Below, piece by piece: positions 1 to 7,172 of a stretch of DNA of 64,000 nt. Source of the stretch: Planomicrobium sp. CPCC 101110. GTDB taxonomy: Bacteria > Bacillota > Bacilli > Bacillales_A > Planococcaceae. Under the pieces are notes generated by a model. It saw only the letters and a program-made list of their open reading frames with translations. It searched no databases and was not told the DNA's origin. Positions within the stretch are counted from its first letter, which is position 1. Every line of letters starts with the position of its first letter. The translations under genes and the position numbers were made by a program. The DNA lies in NCBI RefSeq assembly GCF_007859395.1, contig NZ_VOHD01000003.1, positions 975,028 to 1,039,027 of the forward strand. The letters run 5' to 3'.

Positions 1-15
1 ATCAGGTGGTCGAAT

Positions 16-447
16 ATGGATTCAAACCGCTTAAAGAATTGCGCCATTTGCGGCAAATTGTTTTTGAAAGTGCATACCGATCACTGCTTGGAGTGTTATA
101 AAAAAATCGAAGAAGAATTTGAACTCGTCAATGGTTTTTTGAAAATCGAAGACAATCGATTGACTACGCTAGAGGAAGTGAAAAAAGCCACAGGTGTTTC
201 CGCTAAGCGGTTGACGGAATTCATCCGGGACGGCCGGATTTTTGCGGGTGATTATCCGAACCTCGGTTATCCATGCAATCGGTGTGGTAAACTGATAAAA
301 AGGCAAATTTTATGCAACTCCTGTTTTGATGAATTCGCAACAGATGTTAACCGGGTGTTGAAAAGCGAACAATTGGCCGAGAGTATGGGGAAAAAAACAG
401 AGTCCCATAAACAGCGCGGCTACTGGCATATAAAGAACAGCAAATAA
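16..447 (+). CDS. yvyF: YvyF-like flagellar operon protein (zinc-ribbon/HTH)
   Basis: This 143-residue protein matches the YvyF family, found just upstream of flgM in Bacillus-type late flagellar operons. Two paired cysteine knuckles are visible: CAIC with CLEC near residues 10-30, and CNRC with CNSC near 87-107. They flank a MerR-like helical segment around residues 50-75 (TTLEEVKKATGVSAKRL). This suggests a small zinc-ribbon protein with an HTH-like core, although its biochemical role is not established. The start has a Shine-Dalgarno (AGGTGG) about 6 bases upstream. The gene leads the cassette yvyF-flgM-flgN-flgK-flgL, with about 20-base gaps, so co-transcription is likely. The promoter probably lies left of the window. 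Confidence 0.85.
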   Translation: MDSNRLKNCAICGKLFLKVHTDHCLECYKKIEEEFELVNGFLKIEDNRLTTLEEVKKATGVSAKRLTEFIRDGRIFAGDYPNLGYPCNRCGKLIKRQILCNSCFDEFATDVNRVLKSEQLAESMGKKTESHKQRGYWHIKNSK

Positions 448-467
448 ACCGACAGGGTGGTGAAGGC

Positions 468-740
468 ATGAATATTGATAAAACTACAGGTTCATCCTTT
501 ATTCAATCTTATCAAAAACAAGTGCAAGCCGCTCCAGCGGCAAAGGCTAAACCGGCGCAAAAGGAAGATCAATTGGAGATTTCAAGCCAAGCTAAAGAAA
601 TGTATGTGAAAAACACTGAAGTTGATGCAGCTAGACAAGAGAAAATAAATCTATTAAAAGCCCAGATCGAATCCGGTGAATATGTAGACAATGCGGATAA
701 AGTGGCCGATAAAATGTTTCAGTTCTGGTTCGGCAAGTAG
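468..740 (+). CDS. flgM: FlgM, anti-sigma-28 factor
   Basis: This 90-residue protein fits FlgM in size, position and sequence: a low-complexity N-terminus and a C-terminal amphipathic region (LEISSQAKEMY, then helices around residues 48-80). FlgM holds the flagellar sigma factor SigD inactive until the hook is finished, and is then exported. Its presumed partner SigD is encoded in this window at 25069. The Shine-Dalgarno is the GGTGG before ATG. It sits between yvyF and flgN in the usual Bacillus order. Confidence 0.9.
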   Translation: MNIDKTTGSSFIQSYQKQVQAAPAAKAKPAQKEDQLEISSQAKEMYVKNTEVDAARQEKINLLKAQIESGEYVDNADKVADKMFQFWFGK

Positions 741-768
741 AGCAGGGTGTTAAAGAGGAGGGTGTCGG

Positions 769-1254
769 ATGCTCCAATCAGTCGTCGCGACGCTAGATGA
801 GCTTATCATGATACAGAAACAACTGATCGATTTTGCGGACCAAAAAAGAACTATACTGATTGAACGCAATATTAATGAGTTGAATTTATTAGTCAAACAA
901 GAAGCGAAGCTGATCAAGCAGCTCGGCCGAGTAGATCAACAACGTGAACGGCTCGTATACGCTGTGCTGGAAAATCATCCTGGCATATCCTTCAGCCAAT
1001 TCGTTGATCAATTGCCGGATGAAGAAATGAGACATGAATTGCAATCATGTATTACGGCGCTGCAAGCAGTGTTAGTCGAACTGCAAGCGAAAAACCGCGT
1101 CAATGAACGGCTGTTGCAAGACGCGATGAATTTTGTCCAGCACATGATTGATCAAGTCACCACAGTGAAAAATCAAAATTTCAATTATCGATCCCCATTG
1201 GCGCAGCAAAAAACACAAACTAGCAGCCGCGGCTTTTTTGATACAAAAGCTTGA
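769..1254 (+). CDS. flgN: FlgN-family chaperone
   Basis: This 161-residue, glutamine- and leucine-rich, almost fully helical protein is in the slot occupied by flgN (yvyG) in Bacillus. FlgN chaperones the hook-filament junction proteins FlgK and FlgL, which are the next two genes. Long heptad-like helices run from about residue 5 to 145, followed by a polar tail. A good Shine-Dalgarno (AGGAGGGTG) precedes the ATG. The call rests on context and fold character more than on a diagnostic motif. Confidence 0.85.
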   Translation: MLQSVVATLDELIMIQKQLIDFADQKRTILIERNINELNLLVKQEAKLIKQLGRVDQQRERLVYAVLENHPGISFSQFVDQLPDEEMRHELQSCITALQAVLVELQAKNRVNERLLQDAMNFVQHMIDQVTTVKNQNFNYRSPLAQQKTQTSSRGFFDTKA

Positions 1255-1279
1255 TCAAAGGCAGAAGGAAGGAAAAAAC

Positions 1280-2545
1280 ATGGTTTCAACATTTCATGGA
1301 TTAGAACTCGGGAAACGCGGATTAGCGGTAACTCAAACAAGCATCACGACAACTGGCCAAAACATTGCAAATGCAAATACAAAAGGCTATTCACGCCAAC
1401 AAGTGAACGCAAGCGCTTCCCCGTCGCTCGATGTATGGACATCCGGCGGGAAAAGCGGACAGTTAGGTACCGGCGTTTCCTTGGATTCGATAACCCGTGT
1501 GAGAGACAGTTTTTTAGACCGCCAGTTCCAAGATCAATCTTCAGCACTTGGGGAATCGCAAGTAAAGCAACAAACGCTTGATCGGCTCGAAACAATTATT
1601 AACGAACCGAGTGAAACCGGGCTTAGCTCATCTATGGATCAGTTATGGGCAGCTTGGCAAGATGTCGCCAATGAGCCGAAAAGTTCCGCCGCGCAAACAG
1701 TTTTAAAAGAACGGGCGACAGAATTCGTCAACACGGCGCAAGCAATGGACCGCGACATGACTTATGCAATAGATGATTTAAATCGCCAACAGGCCGATAC
1801 GGTCAATCAAGTAAACGAAATTTCAAAACAGATTGCAGAATTGAATGGCAGCATCAAAAAAGCCGGTAACCATGCGAACGATTTGATGGATAAGCGCGAT
1901 GCGCTGGTAGAAGAACTTTCGACGCTTGCTACCATCAAAGTGACGGCAAATACAGACGGCACGAATTCAATCAGCCTGCGGAATGCCGATGGTACTGCTG
2001 GAACTTCGCTTGTCAAAAGCGATGTGAAAAGTGGGGCAATCATAGACGGCACTGAAGTAAGCGGCGGAAAACTGGCTGGGATTATCCAGTCGAAAGAAAC
2101 GGTAGCGCATTATCAAACGGAACTGGCGAGCACGATTGAACAGTTCGTGACGGCGAATGGCCTGGCCGAGGCAAGTGCACCTGGCGCCAATCTTTTCACA
2201 AAAGACAAGGCTGCATTTAAAGTTTCGGAACTGAACGTTAATCCAACAATTAGCAAAGATAATCCGGCGCAAAACGCGAATGGCGATATTCAAAAAGTCA
2301 AGACGTTTTTCCAGTCGCTAGTCAGTGAATTGGGAGCGCAAAGCCAGTCGGCTATCAGAACGGTTGAAAATAACGGAGCGGCGCTTTTGGCAACAGATAA
2401 TCGCCGAATGTCCGTAACTGGTGTATCAATCGATGAGGAAATGGCCAACTTGATCATGTACCAACATTCATACAGCGCTGCAGCGCGTTTCGTTTCTACA
2501 ACAGACCAAATGCTTGACGTCATCATAAATCAGATGGGACGATAA
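1280..2545 (+). CDS. flgK: FlgK, hook-filament junction protein 1
   Basis: FlgK forms the first junction ring between hook and filament. The N-terminus has the flagellar rod/hook signature (TGQNIANANTKGYSRQ), and the C-terminus ends in the paired D0 helix (MANLIMYQHSYSAAARF through NQMGR). I start the gene at ATG 1280, preceded by AAGGAAGG. An in-frame ATG at 1238 would overlap flgN and add 14 residues absent from the family. At 421 residues it is shorter than the roughly 500 residues usual in Bacillus. The central surface domains (about residues 190-340) must therefore be reduced, while both polymerisation ends are intact. Confidence 0.95.
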   Translation: MVSTFHGLELGKRGLAVTQTSITTTGQNIANANTKGYSRQQVNASASPSLDVWTSGGKSGQLGTGVSLDSITRVRDSFLDRQFQDQSSALGESQVKQQTLDRLETIINEPSETGLSSSMDQLWAAWQDVANEPKSSAAQTVLKERATEFVNTAQAMDRDMTYAIDDLNRQQADTVNQVNEISKQIAELNGSIKKAGNHANDLMDKRDALVEELSTLATIKVTANTDGTNSISLRNADGTAGTSLVKSDVKSGAIIDGTEVSGGKLAGIIQSKETVAHYQTELASTIEQFVTANGLAEASAPGANLFTKDKAAFKVSELNVNPTISKDNPAQNANGDIQKVKTFFQSLVSELGAQSQSAIRTVENNGAALLATDNRRMSVTGVSIDEEMANLIMYQHSYSAAARFVSTTDQMLDVIINQMGR

Positions 2546-2569
2546 GCCGGCTTAAATGGAGGAAAAAAA

Positions 2570-3454
2570 ATGAGAGTCACGCAACAAATGATGCACCAAA
2601 ATTCGGTTCGGCAGATGAATCAAAACTTGAGCCGATTCGAGAAATTGAACAATCAAGTTGCATCTGGAAAAACACTATCGCGCCCATCCGATAATCCGAA
2701 CGGCATCAGCAAAGCAATGAATCTAAAAAGCACAATTGCGGCAAACGAGCAATTCGAGCGCAATGTAGATGAAGCAAAGCTGTGGTTGGATGAAAGCGAC
2801 CAAACAATCAACCAAGTGGTGAATGTGATGCAGCGCGCCAGGGAGCTGGCAGTAAAAGGCGCAAATGATACCTTATCCCAAAGCGATCGGGAAGCGATTG
2901 CCATCGAAGTGGAGCAATTGAACGAACAAGTTCGCCAGTTCGCAAATACCAAAGTAAACGATAATTACTTGTTTAACGGGACAAAAACGGACCAGGCACC
3001 GTTTCCAAACCCTGATTCTTATTTGACAAATTCATTTGACAACAGTGAGAAACTTATAACAATCGGCGAGAACGTTACGGTGAAAGTCAACATAACAGCA
3101 GATCAAATGTTTGGCAATATTGAAGATGAAGGAAATCTTTTTAAAACGCTGTCGGATTTGGCGAATGGATTGCGGACGGGTGAAAATACCGTATCTCTTG
3201 AAACGATTGATAAAAGCATCGACCGTTTGCTAGGGGCTGCGGCTGAAGTGGGAGCCCGGACCAACCGGGTCGAATCGATTGAAAATCGCATCCAAGACAG
3301 CATGCTGGACCTTAAAGCGCGTTTGTCAAAAATCGAAGATATCGATTACGCAGAAGCGATTATCAAGTTGAAAAGCGAAGAAAGTGTTTATCAAGCAAGT
3401 TTGGCTTCTTCAGCAAAAATCATTCAGCCAAGTTTAATGGATTTTTTAAGATAA
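2570..3454 (+). CDS. flgL: FlgL, hook-filament junction protein 3
   Basis: This 294-residue flagellin-like protein begins with the FlgL signature (MRVTQQMM, then NQVASGKTLSRPSDNP) and ends with the matching C-terminal helix (YAEAIIKLKSEESVYQASL). FlgL caps the junction and nucleates flagellin polymerisation. Its length is normal for the family. It is the last gene of the yvyF cassette and is followed immediately by a strong terminator. The fliW, csrA and hag genes that follow flgL in Bacillus subtilis are absent here. Confidence 0.95.
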   Translation: MRVTQQMMHQNSVRQMNQNLSRFEKLNNQVASGKTLSRPSDNPNGISKAMNLKSTIAANEQFERNVDEAKLWLDESDQTINQVVNVMQRARELAVKGANDTLSQSDREAIAIEVEQLNEQVRQFANTKVNDNYLFNGTKTDQAPFPNPDSYLTNSFDNSEKLITIGENVTVKVNITADQMFGNIEDEGNLFKTLSDLANGLRTGENTVSLETIDKSIDRLLGAAAEVGARTNRVESIENRIQDSMLDLKARLSKIEDIDYAEAIIKLKSEESVYQASLASSAKIIQPSLMDFLR

Positions 3455-3460
3455 AATGAG

Positions 3461-3493
3461 AAAGCAGTCTGCTCCGGCAGACTGCTTTTTTAT
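3461..3493 (+). terminator. Intrinsic terminator after flgL
   Basis: A GC-rich stem (AAAGCAGTCTG paired with CAGACTGCTTT) with a short loop is followed by a run of six T residues. It lies 7 bases after the flgL stop codon and ends the yvyF-flgL transcript. Confidence 0.9.
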
Positions 3494-3689
3494 AGTTTTG
3501 GTTAAATTCATAGCTGAAAATTTACGTAAATTTAATTTTTCTTCTATTATATGTATCGGTAATTTTTTCTAGAGCAATAATATTTAGTTGGAAAAATAAT
3601 CAATTAGCCAAAGGTCATATGAAATGCTTTATTTTGAATGGGAAAAATAAACAGAAAGGCTTAGTAACTTTTTAAAGGAAGGTTCGAAG

Positions 3690-3863
3690 ATGCGAAAAAG
3701 GGAGATCCGGAATTATCATATAGGAAGCAATGGATTCATTGAAAAGGTGGATTAGTTTATCGAGGTCTAGGAACCATTCATATAAGCGCGGGAATATTTC
3801 GTGACAGAAATGGAAACGTACATAAAGAAAATTCTGGAAGTCCACTCCCTTCTTGAAGGTTAA
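3690..3863 (+). pseudogene. Decayed small ORF with three in-frame stops
   Basis: A Shine-Dalgarno (AAGGAAGG) precedes ATG 3690, which opens a 58-codon frame that reads as protein-like but is broken by TAG, TAG and TAA before a final TAA at 3863. Readable parts are MRKREIRNYHIGSNGFIEK and a helical tail (VTEMETYIKKILEVHSLLEG). The final stop abuts the terminator hairpin, as for a real gene end. I do not recognise the family. It may be the remnant of a gene once transcribed after flgL. The rest of the 3494-3862 gap is AT-rich with nothing else recognisable. Confidence 0.35.
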
Positions 3864-3897
3864 AAAAGAGCAGATGCATTGTGCATCTGCTCTTTTT
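3863..3897. terminator. Bidirectional terminator between flgL side and flhP
   Basis: A near-perfect hairpin pairs AAAAAGAGCAGATGCA with TGCATCTGCTCTTTTT. It has an A-run on the left and a T-run on the right, so it can terminate in both directions. It ends 2 bases before the flhP stop codon on the minus strand. Confidence 0.9.
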
Positions 3898-3899
3898 CG

Positions 3900-4724
3900 T
3901 TAACCTTTTATCGTGTTGACCAAGCCCATCATATCGTCAGCGAATGAAATCGCTTTGCCTTGGGATTCGAGCAATCTTTGGGTTGAAATCAATTCGGACA
4001 TTTCATCAGTCAAATCGACGTTTGACATTTCAAGAGCTCCTTGGCTGATTCGAATGTCGTTGTTGCCAAGCTGCAAGTTGCCGTTTGCTATTTGTTCGGC
4101 CTCTGTTCCGGGTAACTGATAGCGGTTACCGCCAACTTTCTCCAGCAAGTTTGGACGGTTGATGTCGGCAATACCCACCTCGATCTGGGTTGGCTGAAGT
4201 GCCGGATTTTTGTAAGTCACTTCGAGCGTGCCGGTTTCATTCATTCGGATGGATTCATAATCGCCGACAAACGATATTGGCTGATTGCTGCTATCAAGAA
4301 CCGAATCGCCGTTCGCTGTTACAAGATTTACCTGGTTTGAATTCGGCACAGGCTGCAACTGGAAAGAGCCATCGCGGGTGTAGAAGGTCTGCCCTTCGGA
4401 TGACACCCGGAAAAATCCAGTATCGCCTTGGATCATAAAGTCGAGCGGGCGATCTGTCTGTTTGACTGTTCCTTGCTCCGTTTGCAAACTTGTTTGGGCA
4501 AAAATTGCGCCGCTTCCGATACGAAGGCCATATGGCGTTTGGCGGCCAACTTCATTCTGCGGATTTGCTTGTTTTTCGATTGATTGGACAAGCGCGTCTG
4601 AAAAATTGGCTTCTTGGCGTTTATATCCAGCCGTGTTTACATTGGCTACATTGTTGGCAATCATATCGACTTTTTTCTGCAGTTCACGCATCGTGGTGGC
4701 TGCTGTATTCATTTGGATATTCAT
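3900..4724 (-). CDS. flhP: FlhP, flagellar rod/hook basal-body protein
   Basis: This 274-residue protein of the FlgF/FlgG distal-rod family carries the N-terminal rod motif (NNVANVNTAGYKRQEANF), the central DFMIQGDTGFF segment, and the C-terminal NVDLTDEMSELISTQR helix that marks FlgE/F/G-type proteins. In Bacillus subtilis two such proteins, FlhO and FlhP, form the distal rod. It lies 16 bases downstream of flhO on the same strand, matching that pair. It converges on the flgL transcript with a shared terminator between them. FlgG is an alternative name; the flhO neighbour favours FlhP. Confidence 0.9.
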   Translation of the reverse strand: MNIQMNTAATTMRELQKKVDMIANNVANVNTAGYKRQEANFSDALVQSIEKQANPQNEVGRQTPYGLRIGSGAIFAQTSLQTEQGTVKQTDRPLDFMIQGDTGFFRVSSEGQTFYTRDGSFQLQPVPNSNQVNLVTANGDSVLDSSNQPISFVGDYESIRMNETGTLEVTYKNPALQPTQIEVGIADINRPNLLEKVGGNRYQLPGTEAEQIANGNLQLGNNDIRISQGALEMSNVDLTDEMSELISTQRLLESQGKAISFADDMMGLVNTIKG

Positions 4725-4740
4725 CTATTCAGCTTCTCCT

Positions 4741-5577
4741 TTAAATCCGGCCAATTTCGTTGACCGCTTTTTCCATACTGCGGTCATAGGCTTGAATAAC
4801 TTTTTGGTTCGATTCGAATCCTCGGTATGTGCTCATCATTTCAGTCATCGTGGTGGTCAAGTCCACGTTGGACTGTTCAAGAAAACCTTGTTGGACAAAC
4901 GTAGCCGAATCGTTCAGAAGCGGGACATCCTCAACCGATTGCGGAGCATCTTCTGCGGCACCATCCCAGCGCAGCAATCCTTGGCCTTCTTTTACCAGTT
5001 GCCCGGAATTTTCTGTATAACCAATCCACAAGCTGCCTGCAGAAGCACCGTTTTCTAAGGTGATTTGACCATCGTTTTGCACAGTGAATTCTTTTGAAAT
5101 AACATTTATAGGTGTTAAGTCCTGTCCTAAAACGGTATGGCCATCGCTTGTCCTAAGAAGTCCCGCTTGATCAACAGTGAATTGTCCGTTCTGGGTATAT
5201 CGTACTTCGCCGTTTTCGGTGCGTACAGCATACATGATTGTTCCTTTCTGTTCCGACTCTGGATTCAGCGGCAATAGCTCTGACATAAGAGAAATGTCCG
5301 TGCTGTTGCCCGTTTCTTTTAATGCGCCTTGTGTAAAAGACGGGATCCCTTCTTGTGCATAGACCCCTGTATTGAGTGTGCCAATTCTTTGAGAACCGCT
5401 TTGCAACGCTGTTCCTTTGCCCATTGCACTCAAAAGCTGGGCTGGGAAAGCACGTAAAACTGTTTGATCTTGCTTGAATCCTGGAGTATTGGCGTTTGAA
5501 AGGTTGTTGGTCAAGACTTGTTGCTTTCGATTATGGGCCATCATGCCGGAGGTGGCAGTATATAAACCACGAAACAT
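4741..5577 (-). CDS. flhO: FlhO, flagellar rod/hook basal-body protein
   Basis: This 278-residue protein starts MFRGLYTATSGMMAHNRK and contains the rod signature (NNLSNANTPGFKQD) and the C-terminal NVDLTTTMTEMMSTYRGFES helix. It belongs to the FlgF/FlgG family and pairs with FlhP to build the distal rod. Compared with canonical FlgG, the middle of the protein is divergent. It is transcribed divergently from the flgB operon, sharing the 5578-5960 intergenic region with the c-di-GMP riboswitch. Confidence 0.9.
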   Translation of the reverse strand: MFRGLYTATSGMMAHNRKQQVLTNNLSNANTPGFKQDQTVLRAFPAQLLSAMGKGTALQSGSQRIGTLNTGVYAQEGIPSFTQGALKETGNSTDISLMSELLPLNPESEQKGTIMYAVRTENGEVRYTQNGQFTVDQAGLLRTSDGHTVLGQDLTPINVISKEFTVQNDGQITLENGASAGSLWIGYTENSGQLVKEGQGLLRWDGAAEDAPQSVEDVPLLNDSATFVQQGFLEQSNVDLTTTMTEMMSTYRGFESNQKVIQAYDRSMEKAVNEIGRI

Positions 5578-5671
5578 AGACAGGTACTTCCTCTCACTTG
5601 TTATTATGATGATTATCTCGTAAGCATATCATCAATCTAGGATAAACAAAATAAAAAATTGGAAAATATAG

Positions 5672-5701
5672 TTGAAAAAAATTTTTAAAGAAAAATATAC
5701 A
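5672..5701 (+). promoter_or_regulatory. Candidate SigA promoter for the flgB operon
   Basis: TTGAAA at 5672-5677 and TATACA at 5696-5701 are separated by 18 bases in an AT-rich tract. Transcription would start near 5708 and run into the riboswitch about 80 bases later. The surrounding sequence is so AT-rich that chance matches are possible, so this is a candidate only. Confidence 0.45.
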
Positions 5702-5785
5702 AATTCATAAAAAGGTGATACTATGACTTAGACCAATATTTCAAAATAGTTCTAATTGACGAGTTTGAAAATCTGAACAGTTCAA

Positions 5786-5881
5786 TACCACGATAATGGC
5801 AAACTTCTTCGAAAGATAAGGACGCAAAGCCACGGGCCTACGTATATCACTATATAAGGTAGCCGGGTTGCCGAAAGATGG
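5786..5881 (+). promoter_or_regulatory. c-di-GMP-I (GEMM-I) riboswitch aptamer
   Basis: The conserved GEMM-I landmarks occur in order: GGCAAAC at 5798, a stem capped by a GAAA tetraloop near 5811, GGACGCAAAGCC at 5820-5831, GGGCCTA with a variable stem, GGTAGCCGGGTTGCCG ending at 5873, and a closing GATGG. The aptamer sits upstream of flgB and is followed by an intrinsic terminator at 5894. TGGATT at 5879-5884 can pair with AATCCA at 5895-5900 in the terminator's 5' arm, giving a possible antiterminator. If ligand binding engages the 3' aptamer strand, the terminator forms, so high c-di-GMP would switch the operon off. The aptamer call is strong; the direction of control is inferred. Confidence 0.93.
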
Positions 5882-5893
5882 ATTGTTTACTGT

Positions 5894-5924
5894 AAATCCA
5901 CCTTTTTTAAGGGTGGATTTTTAT
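5894..5924 (+). terminator. Riboswitch expression-platform terminator
   Basis: AAATCCACC at 5894-5902 pairs with GGTGGATTT at 5912-5920, with a T-rich loop and trailing TTT. It lies between the c-di-GMP aptamer and the flgB start. The left arm overlaps the possible antiterminator pairing with the aptamer 3' end. Confidence 0.85.
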
Positions 5925-5960
5925 ATGCAAAATATACTGAAGCAAAGGAGCAATGAGAAA

Positions 5961-6362
5961 TTGAATATTTTATCGCCAACTTTCAAGTCGCTGGAGCAAG
6001 CTATGGCAGCGTCCGCGCTAAAACAAAAAGTGCATTCCTCCAACATCGCAAATGTTGATACACCGAACTACAAAAGCAAACAAGTGGATTTCCAAGCAAC
6101 TTTGAACGGTGTTTTGAACAACCAGCCAATGGCCAGCTATAAAACAGACCCAAAACATATTTCATTTGGAAACAGCTCTTCACAACTCAATCCTTCAATA
6201 AAAACCAGCAATTCCACAACTTACAACTTGAACGGCAGCAACGTTGACATGGACGTTGAAATGGCTGAACTTGCAGAAAACCAACTATGGTATAACGCGT
6301 TGACCGAGCGCGTAAACGGCAACTTAAATAGTCTTCGGACAGTAATCAATGGCGGGAGGTAA
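5961..6362 (+). CDS. flgB: FlgB, proximal rod protein
   Basis: FlgB (133 residues) is the first rod component and opens the large flagellar operon. The rod motif (SSNIANVDTPNYKSKQVDF) and the C-terminal NVDMDVEMAELAENQ helix are clear. I place the start at TTG 5961 (NILSPTFKSLEQAM), 10 bases after AAAGGAG. This gives the family's usual length of about 130 residues. Upstream in-frame codons, such as ATG 5925, lie at the edge of the terminator hairpin and lack a good ribosome site. Expression should depend on c-di-GMP through the leader riboswitch. Confidence 0.95.
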   Translation: MNILSPTFKSLEQAMAASALKQKVHSSNIANVDTPNYKSKQVDFQATLNGVLNNQPMASYKTDPKHISFGNSSSQLNPSIKTSNSTTYNLNGSNVDMDVEMAELAENQLWYNALTERVNGNLNSLRTVINGGR

Positions 6363-6367
6363 GAGGG

Positions 6368-6823
6368 ATGAGCTTATTTAGTGGACTGAATATTAGTGCA
6401 TCGGGGCTTACAGCAAATCGCCTGCGGATGGATGTTGTTTCTTCCAATATTGCGAACGCAAATACAAACCGTGCACAACTTGTGGATGGCGAATGGCTGC
6501 CGTATCGCCGGAAGACGGTGGAATTGTCTCAAATGGGTGTATCTCCATTCGAGCAGAAATTGCAATCGACGATAAACAAAGGGTCGGCGCAAGTATCGGG
6601 AGTCATGGCTTCCCATATTAAGGAAGATCATGCACCGTTTACACAAACGTACGATCCAGCACATCCTGATGCCAATGCGGAAGGATATGTCCTAAGTTCA
6701 AATGTCGATCCGGTCAAAGAAATGGTCGATTTGATGTCGGCCACCCGATCATACGAAGCGAATGTCACTGCGCTCAACGCTTCAAAAGGCATGTTCATGA
6801 AAGCGTTGGAGATTGGCAAGTAA
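6368..6823 (+). CDS. flgC: FlgC, proximal rod protein
   Basis: This 151-residue rod protein follows flgB by 5 bases. Diagnostic segments are FSGLNISASGLTANRLRMD, SSNIANANTNR and the C-terminal VKEMVDLMSATRSYEANV. FlgC polymerises with FlgB, FlgF and FliE to form the rod through the periplasm-like wall zone. Its length and ends are normal. Confidence 0.97.
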   Translation: MSLFSGLNISASGLTANRLRMDVVSSNIANANTNRAQLVDGEWLPYRRKTVELSQMGVSPFEQKLQSTINKGSAQVSGVMASHIKEDHAPFTQTYDPAHPDANAEGYVLSSNVDPVKEMVDLMSATRSYEANVTALNASKGMFMKALEIGK

Positions 6824-6849
6824 TCAATTAAAGCATTAGGGAGTGTACT

Positions 6850-7140
6850 ATGAATAAAATTAGTCAAATTCAAACACCAATGTTCCAAAATCCGTCAGTT
6901 TCAAAAACTGAAAACATGGCAGAGGGCTTCGCCGATATTTTCAAACAGGCTTTGCAAGACGTGAATGCGGCACAAAAAGAATCGGATAACAAAACCAAGC
7001 AATTGGTGACGGGCGAAGTGAACGATGTCAGTGAAGTGATGATTGCTGCGCAAAAAGCGAGCCTTTCATTGGAATTGACTGTGCAAGTGCGAAATAAAGT
7101 TGTAGAAGCCTATCAAGAAGTTATGAGAATGCAATTATGA
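6850..7140 (+). CDS. fliE: FliE, rod-MS ring adaptor
   Basis: This 96-residue protein fits FliE in size, order and its C-terminal motif (KASLSLELTVQVRNKVVEAYQEV). FliE joins the MS ring FliF to the rod and is the first substrate exported by the flagellar type III system. It lies between flgC and fliF, as in all Bacillus fla operons. Confidence 0.95.
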   Translation: MNKISQIQTPMFQNPSVSKTENMAEGFADIFKQALQDVNAAQKESDNKTKQLVTGEVNDVSEVMIAAQKASLSLELTVQVRNKVVEAYQEVMRMQL

Positions 7141-7172
7141 TTCTTTTGGCAAAGATGAGGGATGAACGATAA

